Assembly (NCBI GenBank): GCA_003342815.1 | Contig: PTEX01000024.1 | Span: 4,415,517 to 4,479,516, forward strand | Direction of reading: 5' to 3' | DNA length: 64,000 nucleotides | DNA from: Eudromia elegans | Lineage: Eukaryota; Chordata; Aves; Tinamiformes; Tinamidae | Shown here: positions 1-12,629 of the stretch, piece after piece | How positions within the stretch are numbered: position 1 is the stretch's first letter | Layout: the number at the start of each line of letters is the position of its first letter | Made by a program: the position numbers and the translations under genes | The notes under the pieces: generated by a model | What the model was told of the DNA's origin: nothing | Database searches by the model: none | What the model saw: the letters and a program-made list of their open reading frames with translations, nothing else

Positions 1-991
1 TTATCTCAAAGCTGTCCCCAAAGTAGAGGGAAAGGAAATGTTTTGTCACCTATACAATGTTAGCCTAAGTATCGTGTTCTCTTTCTGTTTTTTTGCTTTT
101 AATGCACAGAGGCAAAGTAGAAAAGTGAAAAGCAAAGAGAGTTGCTTTGCAAAATGCTTGAACAAAGGCAGGGGAAAGTGGCAAAGATGGGAGAAAATGG
201 CAGTGAGTTTCACAGCATGTATTTTATTTTCTGTCCTGTCCTGCTAGTAGGTGGTAAATATAAGCAGAGTACCTAATGCTCACAAGAGCCATTAAAATAT
301 CTTGAAGTATGCGGCGTGTAGGTTTTTTAGGCGGTATTTTATGTAACAATCCTTTGTAGGAATGCATAGGGAGAGGAAATTAAGGTGCAGAAACTTCATC
401 AAAATCCAATTTTATGAAGCATCTTAATTGGCTCACCAGAGTCCTGTGACTGGTTATCATTAAGTTTTGAGAAGTCCTTTATCATGTCCTCTCACTGCAT
501 GCAATCTAGAAATCCTCTTTAGTGAAACTCTAGTATATTCAGAAATAAGACAGAGCTGTGGATTAAAAAGTCACAAGAATTTTGGTTCTCCTATGTTGTA
601 GAAAAGAAAAAGGATAGATTTTTGATTCTTCCAGTCAGTCTCCCAATTGACATCACTGTAATTAGAAGTGATTTTCTTGGTTTCTCTCCCCCTTACCAAT
701 TCAATCTGTCTAGGCAATGACATTCTCCAGAGATTAAAGTGACAGTCTGTAGTAAAGTTAGGAAATAACACATCAGAAATAGCTGCTGATTGCTGGGTTG
801 CCAATGCTGGACTCTAAGTAGATCCATAAAAATAAATGTCAGAATTTGGAAAAACTTTATCTTTTAATTAGTTTTGTTTAATTAATTCTTCCCTCCAGTG
901 ACATGATGTTCAGAAAGTCTTGTTGGTATTCATCTGTCTGTTAAAATAACATGCTGTTTAAAAATGTTTCAGTGTTTTTTAACATTCCTTA

Positions 992-1046
992 TTAATTTTA
1001 AAATATTTTTCTTATATTTTTCTTAATTTTAAAATATTTTTCTTAT
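992..1046. repeat. 24-bp AT-rich direct duplication
   Basis: The 24 bases at 992-1015 recur exactly at 1023-1046, 31 bp downstream. The unit begins TTAATTTTAAAATATT and ends TTTTTCTTAT with overlap. The flanks continue as loosely related TTTCTTAAT motifs to about 1070, so this is a short decaying tandem array, probably made by replication slippage. Confidence 0.7.
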
Positions 1047-1973
1047 TTTTCTTAATATCTTTCTTAATTCTTCTAAGTGTTCTTAACGTCAGTGCTAAAA
1101 ATATCAATGCTGGTTTGGGCTTTTTTGCTTGGTAGTATATATTTTCAATAAAATATGAAATTGAGATCAGATATGTATACAGTAACAATAAATGCCATTT
1201 TTTTAATCAGATTGTCAAGAAAGAGGACAAACTCAAAATACAACAATTCAGGAATATATAACAGAGGGTTTTGTGTGTGTGTAACTATTTAATTTTTTAA
1301 GAAACTAAAATTAGCTTTTATAATAATTTTTTTGCTAAACATCTACACTGGAAAACATCTGCCGAAGATGGAGTATAAAATATTCTTAAGGCAATTAAAA
1401 AGAATTTTTTGAATTGCAAAATTTAGCATAATTATGTAATTTTCTTTTGTGTGCAAGCAGGAGCTGGCTTGGCATTGAACTTCCATAACATGATGAGTCA
1501 TATGGAGCTAGTTATTTCCAATGAATAGTAAGAAGCAAGCAAAAATTATCATTTGAATACATCAACCCACGAGTACAATGCATTAATCTAATTTTACAGT
1601 AGAACCAGTGGCAAAAGTTCATTGTGAAGCTTGAAGAAGCGGTAACAAAGGTGCTATCTGGAACACATGAAGGCCTGACAGGATGTCTGTGGCAAGCAAT
1701 GTTAAAATCCTCCTTTCCCGAGATGTGAAAATGCTTTCAATCACCACCTTCAGATGAGTTCACTTCTTTAAAGATTTCAGTTCTGTGCCAGTCTGCCTGC
1801 AATGAGGTAGCTCTAAGAATGTGTTTGACTTTATTATGCGCTGTGAAAGGTGAACATATTGTAGACATTTAACAGGATCCTTATACACCAGGCTTGTTAA
1901 AAATGAAAAGCTTATTAAATGTAAATGTAACCCAATTGAATACGTGACATTATAAGTGTGAATGCGTGCAATC

Positions 1974-2034
1974 ATGTATGTATACACACACATACACGCA
2001 TGTGTCTGTATATACACATATATATATATATATA
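1974..2034. repeat. Alternating purine-pyrimidine tract (CA/TG/TA)
   Basis: From 1974 to 2034 purines and pyrimidines alternate in one phase with a single exception, the C at 2006. The first half is mostly CA/TG steps with one CG step, and the end at 2018-2034 is a pure (AT)n run. Such tracts are compound microsatellites. CA/TG-rich alternation is known to favour left-handed DNA under supercoiling, and the AT end can melt or extrude a cruciform. Overlapping minus-strand open frames here are by-products of the repeat. Confidence 0.85.
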
Positions 2035-3809
2035 ATTGTGAGAGCAATTAAATAGGGAATTTTTTTAGAGTAGGATTCTAATTCAGAACTCATTCTTTTT
2101 CCAGTGGATTCTGACTCTGGCAACATTGGATTGTGCCATCTCTCATCATTAGCATGTACATGACATGTGCAGAGTACCAAACCAAGTGCTTTTTTATAGA
2201 ACATATGCTATGTGACTTGAGACACATTAAAAGATAATTAAGAATATTAAATAATAATTGGATTTATTCCTTTTTTGTTTTAAATGGGGAGATAAAAAAT
2301 GATTCATGCCTAATTCATTCCCAAGCAGTATCTTTTCATGGCATAGATACTTAGCAAGGAGAAACAATGCTCTCTCTGGTACTCCTCATGTATTATCAGA
2401 GATAACTTGGCTTGGCCAGGTGCTCTGTAATCAAAGAAGCAATCACTTAAAGAGGATAAATAAATTTGTTTGTTTTCAAACAAAACTTAAAAACAAAAAT
2501 TGCTGAATATGTCTAAAAAAATGGTGTTAATCAAAAGTTGACTTTGGACAAATAATGCGAGGATTACTAGAAAGAGTTAAAGAAAAATAGATAGGAGAGA
2601 AAAAATTAATACCAAGTTCTGTTGCTAGTAGTTCTTCCCAATGATAAATGGAAGTTACGGTTAACAGTAAACTAAATACAGTTGTGGCAATTAACTCCTT
2701 ATTTTTTTAGGTATGATTGTGACTTCTTGGACAGTTGAAAGCAGGACGATAAACTTCAAATCAACAAACAAACAAATATTTCTGCTTTTGCCAAAAAGCC
2801 GTGATAAAAGTCTTGCTGATGGCAAGCAATAGTAGACAAGCATCACTCTTTTCTAAATAAGATGAGATATCTTTGCCTTAATACGAGATTTTTAAGCTGT
2901 TATCTTTATTTCCTGGATTTGATTTATTTTTCCTTCCACAGATACCCGATACGAGTGTCTGGACATTGCAATTACCTGTAAATGACAAAGTTCCAGAGAC
3001 TCTCAGAAAAACTTCAGCACTTATCTTTTCAAGGTTCTCACAGTGATGTTCAATCTACAGTTATATAGCTTAGAAAATCAACAGAATTTGTGTTCCAAAC
3101 AGTCAAGCTGGAAAACTGAGTGTACAGCACATCTTCCCTGAAAGACAGAAGTAACTTCAGACCCGATCTTGCCTGGATAGGCCTATGCATTAAGGGGTTG
3201 GGTCACTCAGAAAGATAATCTCTGATATTATTTTTACATCATGATTCCATTTGGATTTTATTGCATTCTAAAATAAGATTTATTCCAAGATAATGTTGAA
3301 TGAGTCAACTGAAAACTGAAATATAAAGTTAAATACTCAATAACAAAATTTCCAGTTATATTTGTTCTGAATATGCAGTTCTTGTAATCTTCCCTTTCTG
3401 TGTTGAAGCTTATTCTGATTTAGATGATTGGGATATTTTCAGTCTTCTAGTGCTATTAAGTACTATAAAAGGCCTCTTAACACATCACGTCTGAAGTACG
3501 TGTTATTTGCAGATTGCTCATTTGCAGAGAGAAGAATATTCAAGTTAGAGGTTAGAGTAAAAATTAAAGTTCATCCTTGTAAGTAAAATGATTAAAGGAG
3601 AAATTTTAAAAGGTGTTATTTTAGAATATTATGATTTTAAAGTAGTTTAAAGGAGGAATTAGAAGTCAGGTTTAGAAACAAAAAGAATTAGGAATATAAA
3701 GATATGAAAACTGAAGAGGCCCATCCAAGAGCTTTCTTTCTTTATCCTACCATTTCCAAATGGTCTTGCCAAATAACTAAGGAGAGCCAAAGCAAAGGTG
3801 GTTAAAAGC

Positions 3810-3827
3810 CATTACACATGTGTAATG
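3810..3827. repeat. Perfect 18-bp palindrome containing CACATGTG
   Basis: The 18 bases CATTACACATGTGTAATG equal their own reverse complement. The centre, CACATGTG, is an E-box-type core (CANNTG) with symmetric flanks, which could bind a bHLH dimer. In a 64-kb AT-rich sequence one such palindrome may be chance, and no promoter context is visible. Confidence 0.6.
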
Positions 3828-4994
3828 ATGTGATTCTTCAGAGTGGAATTATTAATATTTTGGTACTATCATTTCTTCACTAGTCTTTCAACAGTTAAAA
3901 GAAAGTTGCTCTCTTATAGGAAAGCACTTTCTGATATTTGCCCATTCTGAATCCTGAAACATGTTTCAATGACATATCAAATTTAGCAACATCTAGTTAA
4001 TTATAATTCTGAAGATTCAGTCTTCATTTTTCTACTCTGGTCAGAGACACTAAGGACTGTACAATTCACAGCCAGTAGACTTCATTTCTATTAGTTTCTG
4101 CTTTTAAATGTACTCTGTCTTTGAAAACAGAGCCAGGAGGCTTTTCTGGTGATAACTTCAACAGATTGTGTTGAAGCCTTTTAAGGTTTGTTTACCAGTA
4201 GGATTTTCCTCTGTGTTTTTTTCCAAATTAATACAATTAGTGTTTATTATCCATTTATCACCTCTTTCTTTTAGAATGTAAGTGTGATAAATAATATTTT
4301 ATTCATTTATTTGTATGCTATCAGTTAAACTACCCATTTCTAAACCATAGCTGGGTTATGCAAGGCTCTCTACAGACCTGTAACAAAGAAACAAGTTCTT
4401 ACTCCAAAGATTTTACAAAAATTACATGAAAGAAAACACGAAAAAAAAGGGCAAGACAGGCGATCAGGGCTTAGGAAGAAAAATAAGTTTAAAAAAAAAT
4501 GAAAAAGAATGAACCAGAGCAGAAAACCAAAGGTCACTGATCACTCTTGGTAAAATAAGAGAAATAAATCTTTAAATATGATATCAGATCAAAAAGTTCT
4601 TACGTGTATGGAGGTTAGAAAAGAAGTAATGCTTAAAACAAAAACATCTACTTCAAGTATTTAAAATTAATCAACTTCTATATATGTTAATCTTTATTTT
4701 TAAATTTCTTTGAGAATTTTGATGGATTTTGTAGCTGCCTTTGGCTAATATAGTTTCAGTTCTGTGAGTTTTGTGCTTTATGGACAATTATTTCATGGGA
4801 TGCGCAATAAATAACCTATTAGGCAGAACAGTCTCTTCATGTTATAATCCTATTGATATTTAGAAGGTTTATATATTCTCCTTATATTATGTAGAATATT
4901 ATTACTATACAGAATGTATTCTATGTATTCTATGTGTTCTGCATACTCTTGATGAAGGCTAGTTTCTAGCTTTAGAAAAGGTTCCATTTCTCTA

Positions 4995-5050
4995 TTGTCT
5001 CACATTGCATGTTTTGCATTGCTGTTGTCTCACAAAGCATGTTTTGCATT
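4995..5050. repeat. Imperfect tandem duplication, 30-bp period
   Basis: A 26-base unit at 4995-5020 (TTGTCTCACATTGCATG then TTTTGCATT) recurs at 5025-5050 with AA in place of TT in the middle. The period is 30 bp. It looks like a single local duplication with later point changes. Confidence 0.75.
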
Positions 5051-8000
5051 TTACTACAGGTGAAATTTCATGTGAGGCTACACATTTTATACTGGATCAG
5101 TTAATAAGGACGTGTCATAGGATGACATGGTAGCAGGGAGTGTGTGGGCAGCAGTGCCACTGCTTGTTGTGCGTGTCCCTTCCAAAGCACTCATGCTATT
5201 GTGCTGCATAGGACAGTGCAAGAGGTGCTAGGGAATTATCCTTGAGTTCCAAGGGAAAAGTGCGCAAGGGAAGTCAAATCTTTATGTTTCAAGGCATATC
5301 CTTTCCTAACTTTTTCTTGCTTCTCTAGAGATGAACTTAGGCTGTATAGACAGGATTGTATGGTTGGGGAGAGTGAGGAAAAATTCCGATGTCTTTCCTT
5401 CTTTTTCAGTGTTCAAAGGGAAGGGTTTAATCCTTTCACAGTGAACTATAGAATGAGGGAAATCATGCAGTGATAAAGTTTGAGTTTAGAAATGCTTTTT
5501 TATCTGTTTATGTTAGGTACTCTATAAAAAGCGTATCACCATGGTATCCAAGCTCTTTCCAATTAAAGAAAACTATTTCTACCGTTTACTTAGCAACTTT
5601 GACAATAGCCTCCAGCAGCAATGGAACAACTTGACTGCCTAGCATTTTACAAGATAAATTCTTTGCCGCTGTCTCTTTCTTCTTGCACTGTTACTTGCAC
5701 AGCCTTAAAAAGTTACTGCTTCTTCAACCACCGAGGCTGGTACCATTGCACTCACTTGAGCTATGGATCACTGAGTACACTTTGTACCTTTACATGCCAC
5801 TTTGAGAAAAATCAATTTTCGTCTTGAAGAGATGAAACTAGGGTTGCAGAAGATCAGTGCACATTTCCAGGTGCTCTAGGGCACTGGCGTCTTGATGGGG
5901 ATTCAACAAAACATGACATAGGTATGGAACAAAATTGCTTACTTTTATGCTAAGAGACCTTCTGAAAACCTTACAGAGTGAATCAAAATACTGTGAAGAA
6001 TCATGCTAGCTACAGTAAATGCTTCTACAGTATTCATAATGCTGACATCAAAAATATAATTTGTGTTATAACTGTAAGTTCCTTTAGGCTAATAAATGTT
6101 GTAGGTACAATAGAAAAAGAAGCTAAAAATAAGGTATAGGTAAAAATAATGTAACTGAGGTTGAGGAAAAAAACAGTTTGTGCTTAGAATTCTTAGAAGT
6201 GTTCAAAAGACTTCTGTCCAGCTACAGCTCCGTTGTCACCTGTCTTGGAGATATTGTCAAAACAGCTCTAAATCCATCTATCTTTTCTTTCATTTATTTT
6301 TAAACCTCTGCACTGATCACATACATCTTCAAAACTTCAAAAATTGATCCTTTATTTTGTCTTCTATATTTATACTCATTTAGGATTTTTTTTTCTGCTT
6401 GTAATTTACAAATATGCATACTCTCCCCTGGTTTGAAGGGCGTGGATTGCACTTTCATGGGGTACTAACTGTGGTTTCAGTGAGCAGTGAGCACGGGTTT
6501 CAGACTAGACATAGTGAATCCAGATGAGACTTTGTGTTGAACTTCTGTAAATGTTCTCTGCCAGATCATATTTATTAACGTTTTTGAAAGAGTAACTTTG
6601 TCTCAGAAGATTTTATGCTAGATCAACTATCATCTGTCCACGAATATCTGAGCTACTACTAGGTCAGGTGTTGCCTCTTCTTCTGCAGCTGATGGAAGTC
6701 GGTTCTAGTATAACAAATACACCAGTATATATATATTTTATTTGCATTTGGCTCTCCTGGTGGATATGCGCAAAAACATTATTCTCTCTAGTGTCTACTG
6801 ACTGAAGCAGTTGCTTCTCCCCTAGCCCATCTTCTTCATGTCACTGCTCCCTGTAGAAAGTATTTATTTTGCTCATCTGATGGATTTTCTTATCTGAGTG
6901 CTTCTTAACTGAAGTTACCTTAAACAGCATATGATTATTTTCTAATCAAACTGATTTCAGCTGAAACAGGTTGGGCATTGCTTACACAAGCAACTCAGCT
7001 GGGAGATTAAAGGAAGCAGTATCCACTAGCAACTGCAACAGACTGAAGGTGGTAATTACTTCAACACTCTTGCTCTAGCTGGAGAAGGATGTGTGAAAAC
7101 AGCTTAAATGATAAAAAGGGTTTGGATCCTAAATACATACAGGTTGGTGCATGCACTCCTGCTCCCAGTGGATGCGTTGCAAGCGGCCAGTTGCAGGATC
7201 AAAAGCTAAATCATGAGAAGAACAAAAAGCGAGACTTTGTAAACAGATTTATCCAAAGTCTAAGTCCATTTATGCACTGGAATTTTCACAGAAATACCAG
7301 GAAGACCTGCAGGGATGACTTTCAAATACATTTTTCATTCCTCCTGTGACAAATATAGGTTTGTGCAGATAGTCAAGACATGCTTAGTCATACCAGCTTT
7401 CTATCTGCTCTATTTTAAAAGAAAAGAGCAGCTAAGAATTCCGTTCTAAATGCCAGTTTGTACAACTAGCTGAATACAGCAATTATGAAACAAGACTGAT
7501 TTAGAAAATTCCAAGTGTTTGAGTAGCTAAAGCCTATCATAAATCCGGCTTTCAGTGACATATGAGAAACAAACAAGGAGGTCTGAAATCCTTCAGAGAG
7601 AAAATTCAAGTTTTTGCTTTTTTGTTCCCTGTAAAAACAATCACTGATGGTGAGCTAGGCACTCACATGCCTTGCATAATGCTAATGGAGTTTCCTAATT
7701 TATAGGGACATTTCTGATTTATTGTAATAATTTATGAATAATATTAATTTAAAAAAAAACTACCAGTATTTAATATTTGATACCATTTGATAAACAGATT
7801 TCAGTGCAAGAAGGATATCCATATGTTATGAGCAAGAATCTGTGGACCACTTTTCTGTAGTATGTTTTTTTGTATTAAGCAGTGTTTCCTGGTAGAGATC
7901 TTTTGTTTCCATTTTATTTTATGAAGAAATCAGCCAGATTTGAGAGAAATTCCTGCTCCCTTCAGTAGAAATGAATCACATTCTAAAATTAAGTGGAACA

Positions 8001-9469
8001 ATTTAAACATTTTCTGGGAATTCCTCCCTCTGTATGATGAACTGTCAAACTATAAAATTTATTTGTCTGTGGAAATCCACTTGTGTGAGCCCTAGCATGT
8101 AATTCCAAACTGTTCTCATGCTGTTCCAGAATTGTTCTTCACATAGTTTGGCTTTTCTGACTGTATGACCATATGCTTAAAAGTTCATTTTTCAGGAGCA
8201 GCAGAATCACTTGATAAGACTAAATTATATTCACATTATCTCCACCATTACACTTAAAGAGCACAAAACTTGGTATTAATTTTGGAGAAGCTCGTAATTA
8301 GCCATCATCTTGAATGGAATGTGCTGGAGGATGAACTCATCTATAATCTATTTTTCATCACTTTCTATTTATTTCAGATGCTGCTGGGACTAGCATTTCT
8401 GTTTATTATACTGCTTAGAATTTAACTATTTCCACTGATAGCATCTTTTTTTTTTTGAAGAAAAATATCCCTTTCCACTAGTTTATTTGCCATTTCTAAA
8501 CTCAACAGATGCATCACAGCTGTTGATCACCTTTTTTTGTTGTTGTTTTTACAGCATGATGCTTACTAAACAAAACTAAAAATATCTGTTCTTTTATGGG
8601 TGATTTCAAAATTTGTGAGTTTATAGAAAACATTCTTGGATGAATATCTCTAAAAAACCCCAACTATTCCATATCCTCTTATGCATAGGAAAACTAAGCT
8701 AAACTGCTGATTTCCTATTCTCACTGTCTTACATAAAAAGTACTTTTTTTTTCCTGATTATTGTCTATTACTACTTCATAATGGAGGGAATTTTGAAGAA
8801 ACTGCTCCAAGCACCTACCAAGTCAAAGGAACGAGATCTCATAAATTAATTGAATAACCCGCCTCCTTGACTTCGTTTGCTCCACTGTTATTCTAGTTTT
8901 TTTTTTCAATAGTGTTTTGTTGTTGTTATTGTTTTCAAGAAAAATACAATCTCATCAGCTTGTTTTGACATCTAACCACTATTCAGAAGGTGCTATAACT
9001 TTTGCTCTTAATGACTGTCTGTGTACTCCATAGTTCTAGTAGTTCTAATGATTCCCATTTCTTTTGTTAAATCCTGGGATAGAGGTGCTTATACCTATTT
9101 GAACACCTGAATGATACGTAATGTTTTTAAATAGTAACTGAAGGTTTTCCTAACATAGAAGGTCGGGACTGAAAAAAAGGTGAGTTCAATTTGTTTTATT
9201 CCACTTTAGCAGCATTATTAGACCTGTTATTTTTGCTTTTCTGTAGAAGGTATATGTATTGGGTACCAAATTTAAACCACGGCTGACCTATTGCCCCACC
9301 TTTACAAGTAGTATATAAACATGTCAGAAATTTGTTTAAAACGATTTTCTGTGAATGTTTTAATCAACTCAGTTTGGCTCATATATTTTAGAAGCAGTAG
9401 AAGGATAAAACAAACCCACAGTAAATTACTTGAACTTACAAAACTCAGTCAGACTGAAAAATATGTAGA

Positions 9470-9649
9470 GAAATCCTGGAACAGGTTGCCAAGAGAGGTG
9501 GTGGAGTCTCCTTCTGTGGAGATCTTCAAAACCTGCTTGGATGCCACCCTGTGCCACACGCTCTAGGAGACCCTGCGTGTGCAGGGGGGGTTGGACTAGA
9601 TGATCTCTAGAGGTCCCTTCCAACCTTAAGTACTCTATGATTCTATGAA
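9470..9649 (+). mobile_element. CR1 LINE 3'-end fragment, plus strand
   Basis: This is a 5'-truncated CR1 retrotransposon, about 180 bp. Recognisable CR1 tail landmarks occur in order: GGAACAGGTTGCC, AGAGAGGTGGTGGAGTCTCC, a GGGGGGTTGGACTAGATGA stretch, AGAGGTCCCTTCCAACC, and the terminal 8-bp type repeat TGATTCTATGA. Only the 3' non-coding tail is kept, so no reverse transcriptase is encoded. Severe 5' truncation is the normal outcome of CR1 integration. Sequence agreement with the remembered tail is high, so this is probably the youngest of the four copies here. Open frames crossing it in both directions have no meaning as host genes. The exact 5' edge is uncertain by some 20-40 bp. Confidence 0.95.
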
Positions 9650-10382
9650 ACAAACACTGTTTATTTTCACCTTGGTGCTGCTGAGAGGTCCCATAGATAG
9701 TTCTTTTTATGGAGTTCTAGCAAAAAGCTCTTTGGGATATAAAATACTGAGGGAAAAACAATGCTCTTACAACAAAAAAAATCTTTATTAATGTGGATAT
9801 TCTGTGATTTAACTGGGATTATGCTCAAAACATGATATTTTGATAGACAAAGAGCAAGAAGAAGATATAAAAAATGTGAGAAGTCATTATTTAAGGATGG
9901 ATGCTTCATTGACAACTGACATTTAATCCTTGTTTAGATTGAATTTTCTGTGGGAGAGCTTACGGCCATTAGTCTATCACAAGAAATACTGATTAGTACC
10001 CATTAGCTTTGGGGTTTTTTTTTATTAAACCTGAAATTATGAAAAGAATTTGTAAGCTAAGCCTGCAAAATTCACAGCAGATTGATATTCACACTTAATT
10101 TGGTAAGAGGAAAAGTTTTAGCTTGGGCAATGTTTCCTGATATTTTTTCTAACACACCTCAGTGATATGACCTTTCTTATCATTTGTGTCATCTTTCTTT
10201 TGTCCTCTCCTAATATCTATTTCTCCACTGTGTTGGAGTTATGTTCTAAATTCAATTCTACATTGAATTAAGGTAGAGTGAAAGCTACGGTGGTGGCATG
10301 GGATTCACAATCTGTTTAGGTGCCTGTGTTAGCCAGCTGCCCACCTGCTCTCCATAGACCCCTAATATTACCCTTGCCACAG

Positions 10383-10517
10383 AATTTTCCAGGGAGATCT
10401 TGGAAATCTGAGGGGAAAGATGATAACCCATTTCTGCCAATGCCTTCAGCAGATGAGGCTGGCAAGCACAGCTGGGTGATGGAATCACAAGGCTGGGAAG
10501 ACAAGAGATTTACCCTA
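10383..10517 (+). other. Candidate exon-like open segment (speculative)
   Basis: A pyrimidine-containing tract ending CCCTTGCCACAG precedes position 10383, resembling a 3' splice acceptor. GTAAGTG begins at 10518, resembling a donor, though the last exon base would be A rather than G. The enclosed 135 bases are a multiple of three, stay open in the frame running from 10320 to 10532, and are GC-richer than the surroundings. I recognise no protein family in the translation, the minus strand is also open here, and no neighbouring exons can be paired with it. It could equally be chance or a remnant of an old repeat. Confidence 0.15.
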
Positions 10518-12141
10518 GTAAGTGACACATGAGGACTCCAAATCTACATAGTTATTTGACATTCACTGCAGTAAGTGAGGCCCAAGTTCATATAGATAAT
10601 ATACATTTGGAACAACATACTAAACTGAGCAGAATGGCATCTTTTTTCTGCCTATCTCAAGCCTTAACACAATTAACTAGGATATCACAGGAGTGGCAGT
10701 ACTATAGGTGTGAGAGATTTTGGCAGGGAGGGGTTATATATTCATCAGACATCTTCCTTCTCTTCAAGCTTCATGCTGCTTACCGTTTTTTTCTTTTTCT
10801 CTGATATTTTCTTTCCCAAAGAAAGACTATCATGGGAAAAGTCAGGACCAGCAAAAGCCTTAGATATTAATTATTCTAATCACTCATTAATAAATTTCTT
10901 TTATTAGATGCTTAAAAATCCCTGTACATTATAAAGTTAAAATGAATCCTCTTCCTATTGACATGTAGATGAGACAGCTTATTATTTAGAGTACAGTAGT
11001 AAAACCTGTAAGAGATCTTGTCTCATGAATTTATTTTGATATAGAACCTTAGCAGCCAGTGTTGCTTGAGGCTGAAACATATGCCCAGCTTTATGATTGA
11101 GTATATACTTATGCATTTTTTGAGAGAAAACCCCAGAGAATAGGACAGAGCAAGCTTCCATATCCCGGCAGTTGTATCTGAGTGAGCTGGCAGGTTACAA
11201 TAACAACATTTCTGACCTCCTTATTTTTTTATAAACGATGGTTTAGGGAATAAAAATACATAGCAAGCAGCAGAATTCCATTTGATCGGTATTAGTTTTA
11301 AAATCCTATTCAGTCACAGCAGAAGCACCACTTAGCCAGATTCAGTGTTACATTTTTCCTCCTGATAGTTGTACCAAGAGGATGGTTTTTTTTGAATTTT
11401 GAACATTTAGTATAGACACGATAACATGCAATGATTAGTAGCCTATCCTATGGAATGTGTCATATCAATAGAACTGTTTTTTATTTTTTTCTTCTTTTCT
11501 TGAGAGCATCAGTACCGTGCACAAGAAACAAGAAAAACTACACGATTACAGGTTCCATTCCAGAACCATTAGAGGTTCCATTCCATTCAAATTTGCTAGC
11601 CAAACTTCTGTGCAAAAAGGGACTAGAAATATCACAAAGTTCAAGCTATCAGGATTCATGAGTCATGTCCTCAAAATGATCAACAATAAGAAAAAAAAAA
11701 TCAAAATATTAGAAATTAATATTACTTGCATTGTGTTTTATTTGCACAGTAAAATGTAAATAAAATTTTGCAAGTAAAATGCCCATAGCCAGAGTAGGAG
11801 TCTCTGGGTTCCCTTATCTCCTCAACTATTTTAAATTTTAATTCTTTGTCTTTGAGAAATCTATCCTGACGTTATGCATTAGGACACTACATGCTTTACT
11901 TAGAAGGAAAGTGCTGAATGACAGTGGAAACATCTAGATAAGGCAACGTGTATTAGTCAGCTCCAGTCTTATTTCTCCTTTCCCACAACTGCCAATGGAT
12001 TCATACTTTTATAAACATGGGAATTGTCATAGCCTGGTGGGATTTCTAGAGAATATTTCTTAGCTGAAAGTACTACACCAGGCTGCGACATATTGCATGA
12101 AATGTTTTGCTGTGTACTGTGAGAGAACTTGTGGGAAACAC

Positions 12142-12159
12142 ATGCAAATACATGCAAAT
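12142..12159 (+). promoter_or_regulatory. Two ATGCAAAT octamer motifs, 10 bp apart
   Basis: The POU-domain (Oct) octamer ATGCAAAT occurs at 12142-12149 and again at 12152-12159, within a direct repeat of the 10-mer CATGCAAATA. Spacing of one helical turn would put both sites on the same DNA face. The motif is real, but a role as an enhancer is inference. Simple duplication of ten bases explains the second copy without selection. Confidence 0.25.
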
Positions 12160-12629
12160 ATTCCTGGCTTCCCTGTTCAGTCCACTGAAGAAACTCTTCT
12201 GGCATTCTCCTCCTTTCTGTTGGTGATATCTCTTTTATCTGGAAACCAGTCAGATGCAATTAAAGATTATGTCATCTCCCAGTTAGTGCATTATTACAAT
12301 GATCATTTCTTCAGCCTGTTTGTTCCTCTGAGAAGGCAGAAGAAGCCGTCTGGGATCACGTAAATCTGATGAAGTGAGGACAGATGACAGGTGAAAAACA
12401 AAAAAACAACAAAAAAAAGCTCTAAATCTTTGGAAGTACTGCTGCTGAAAAGCTTAAAAAATATAATACTCAAACTGATTATATGAATTTTCCAGCTGTT
12501 AGAAGCTGAACTTAATTCCTCTTTTAATCACTGTGAACACATAATACATGTCTAAAATTAAAGGTCATCCACTCATCCAGGGCCTTACAAATACGCTTTG
12601 ACATTAAAAGTTTTGCAATTAAAAAATAT

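Larger units (their letters stand above)
1..9469. other. AT-rich unique non-coding sequence, no gene seen
   Basis: No coding gene is recognisable on either strand. Open frames are all below about 100 codons, none shows a known domain, and several overlap simple repeats, as expected by chance in AT-rich DNA. No CpG island, tRNA or snRNA is visible. What stands out inside is listed separately: a 24-bp duplication near 1 kb, an alternating purine-pyrimidine tract near 2 kb, an 18-bp palindrome at 3810 and a 30-bp-period duplication near 5 kb. The rest is ordinary intergenic or intronic vertebrate sequence as far as I can tell. Conserved non-coding elements could be hidden here and would only show up in an alignment. 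Confidence 0.75.
9650..12625. other. AT-rich unique sequence, no confirmed gene
   Basis: No recognisable gene, RNA or transposon. A mildly GC-richer portion lies at about 10290-10530 and is described as a candidate exon. Tandem octamer motifs lie at 12142-12159. The remaining open frames are under 100 codons and show no family signature. Confidence 0.7.

Noticed and set aside
9426-9653. Open frames on both strands near 9.5 kb
   Set aside because: They are translations of the CR1 3' tail, which is non-coding.
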